Assembly (NCBI GenBank): GCA_947626525.1
Contig: CANQSM010000030.1
Coordinates: 1-34,982, forward strand
Reading direction: 5' to 3'
DNA from: an uncultured Phocaeicola sp.
GTDB taxonomy: Bacteria; Bacteroidota; Bacteroidia; Bacteroidales; Bacteroidaceae
Length of the DNA: 34,982 nt
Made by a program: the position numbers and the translations under genes. The stretch's first letter is position 1. Every line of letters starts with the position of its first letter. The notes under the pieces are model-generated. The model had not been told where the DNA came from, did no database searches, and saw nothing but the letters and a program-made list of their open reading frames with translations. Positions 34,486 through 34,982 of this stretch are shown piece after piece.

Positions 34486-34513
34486 TTTGGATATTCCTAT
34501 TTTCGTAATTTTG
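34486..34513 (+). promoter_or_regulatory. Bacteroides-type promoter pointing away from the polysaccharide operon
   Basis: TTTG at 34486-34489 and TAATTTTG at 34506-34513 are separated by 16 bases, a near match to the Bacteroides -33/-7 pattern, reading to the right. It lies just upstream of the first glycosyltransferase but in the opposite orientation, with no + strand gene of size in the window. It could drive a gene beyond the right edge, an antisense RNA, or be an invertible promoter in the OFF state. Confidence 0.4.
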
Positions 34514-34531
34514 CACCCATATAAATAGTCG

Positions 34532-34556
34532 AATTCCCGCCATATCTCGGGGAATT
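34532..34556. repeat. short hairpin AATTCCC / GGGAATT
   Basis: The 7-bp inverted arms at 34532-34538 and 34550-34556 enclose 11 bases. It lies between the short ORF and the first glycosyltransferase, 70 bases before its start on the - strand. Its function is unclear. Confidence 0.4.
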
Positions 34557-34592
34557 GTCCCACCCGACATAAGCTCCCGGAATATTCTTTAG

Positions 34593-34721
34593 TCACCCAT
34601 GATGTTCGCCCTTCTCCGCATCGGGCAGTATCCGGTTACTGCCACCGTAAATATTAATCGTGGTTTCTGACATATCACTTCCTTTGAAACGAAGGCCGGC
34701 ATAACGCATAAGCCAAGACAT
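34593..34721 (-). CDS. possible small ORF (42 aa) in the leader of the operon
   Basis: A 42-codon frame starts at ATG 34721 (MSWLMRYAGLRFKGSD) and contains a second ATG at 34673 preceded by AAAGGAAG at a good ribosome-binding distance, then MSETTINIYGGSNRILPDAE and a stop at 34593. The NIYGGSNRILPDA segment resembles the N-termini of small Bacteroides proteins I have a vague memory of, so this may be a truncated gene or a leader peptide. It is the only frame in the 520-bp gap with a good Shine-Dalgarno. No function is assigned. Confidence 0.35.
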   Translation of the reverse strand: MSWLMRYAGLRFKGSDMSETTINIYGGSNRILPDAEKGEHHG

Positions 34722-34860
34722 TATAGTTATTGTTTTACATCTGCCAATTGGATTAGGAACAACAGAACAAAACTGTAAAGCTTCTTAGAAAACCATTGCA
34801 GAATCTGTGAAGTAAAACAGTAAATAAACAAATAATCTGGCAAGTAAAATCAGTCATAGT

Positions 34861-34868
34861 CAAAGTTA
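34861..34868 (-). promoter_or_regulatory. putative -7 element reading into the polysaccharide operon
   Basis: The - strand reads TAACTTTG (TAnnTTTG). It lies immediately downstream, in that direction, of three phased palindromes. No good -33 TTTG is present, as might be expected for an activator-dependent promoter. Transcription from here would give a leader of about 390 bases before the first glycosyltransferase. Confidence 0.35.
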
Positions 34869-34879
34869 ACTTCAAATGG

Positions 34880-34940
34880 CAATGCAGATAGCTGCATTGG
34901 CCAATGCACATAGCTGCATTGCCACTTGCAGCTATCTGCG
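34880..34940. repeat. three palindromes with exact 22-bp spacing
   Basis: GCAGATAGCTGC (34884-34895), GCACATAGCTGC (34906-34917) and GCAGCTATCTGC (34928-34939) have centres at 34889.5, 34911.5 and 34933.5, so the period is exactly 22 bp, about two helical turns. The first two sit in 20-bp direct repeats (34880-34899 and 34902-34921, 19 of 20 identical), and the third is the first core in opposite orientation. In addition GGCAATGCAG (34879-34888) and CTGCATTGCC (34914-34923) pair over the first two. The array resembles an operator for a dimeric regulator, or it could form alternative RNA hairpins. Confidence 0.75.
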
Positions 34941-34982
34941 TAAAAAAGTCCGGTATCAAAGTCGGGAATGTCCGCATGGCCG

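Noticed and set aside
34880-34940. CRISPR array
   Set aside because: Only three short palindromic units occur, with 22-bp period and no spacers of CRISPR size; no cas gene is present.
34753-34977. 74-codon - strand frame near the right edge
   Set aside because: It runs through the palindromic array, has a Cys/Leu-rich composition without domain features and no convincing ribosome-binding site; a + strand frame from 34876 to the edge is equally unsupported.
34440-34982. Flanking inverted repeats of an invertible capsule promoter
   Set aside because: I compared the left part with the reverse complement of the right part by eye and found no shared stretch of 10 or more bases, so inversion is only mentioned as a possibility.

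Overview
The window looks like a Bacteroides (or close Bacteroidales) chromosome segment. Evidence: several SPII lipoproteins with Cys shortly after the leader, a gliding-motility lipoprotein GldB, a Bacteroidetes-type FabI, TAnnTTTG promoter elements, weak Shine-Dalgarno use, a pectin-degradation gene set, and a long Wzx/Wzy-type capsule locus. No rRNA, tRNA or CRISPR array was seen.

Layout. (1) 77-3017, + strand: three lipoprotein genes (one of unknown function, one with a Fibrobacter-type major paralogous domain, one DUF4369/TlpA thioredoxin). (2) 3126-7696, - strand: a carbohydrate operon GH28 -> DUF4861 -> GH43, closed by a hairpin shared with the convergent TlpA gene. (3) 7867-14909: housekeeping genes fabI-gldB-rsmI-like (+), a DPP-IV-like S9 peptidase (-), and a TIGR01212 radical SAM gene followed by a flavodiiron protein (+). 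A strong bidirectional terminator (14972-15021) separates this core block from the next. (4) 15054-34461, all - strand: a surface-polysaccharide (capsule/O-antigen type) locus, read right to left. In transcription order it holds a glycosyltransferase; a four-gene sugar-phosphate/nucleotide-sugar module (KdsC-like HAD phosphatase, nucleotidyltransferase-kinase fusion, Rpe-like epimerase, SIS hexulose-phosphate isomerase-like); a flippase; a dedicated acyl-synthesis module (hexapeptide acyltransferase, ACP, KAS III, SDR, KAS III); a WbsX protein; a GT4; an EpsG-type polymerase; a GT2; IS66 and acyltransferase remnants; two membrane acyltransferases; a DUF4422 protein; and a sugar epimerase. (5) 34462-34982: about 520 bp without a convincing large gene, containing a short ORF and three palindromes spaced exactly 22 bp apart, probably the upstream regulatory region.

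The most striking observation is a set of four homopolymeric G tracts on the coding strand (G8, G10, G11, G12), each encoding consecutive glycines. All lie inside the polysaccharide locus, and all in genes predicted to make or transfer acyl groups: two acyltransferase-3 genes, the SDR and a KAS III. The G11 tract breaks one acyltransferase into two frames, and G9 or G12 would restore one about 402-codon reading frame. The sequence therefore suggests slipped-strand phase variation of capsule acylation, layered on a small acyl-ACP synthesis cassette that could make a (3-hydroxy)acyl substituent. This is inferred from sequence alone. It could be tested by looking at tract-length heterogeneity in reads and by structural analysis of the polysaccharide.
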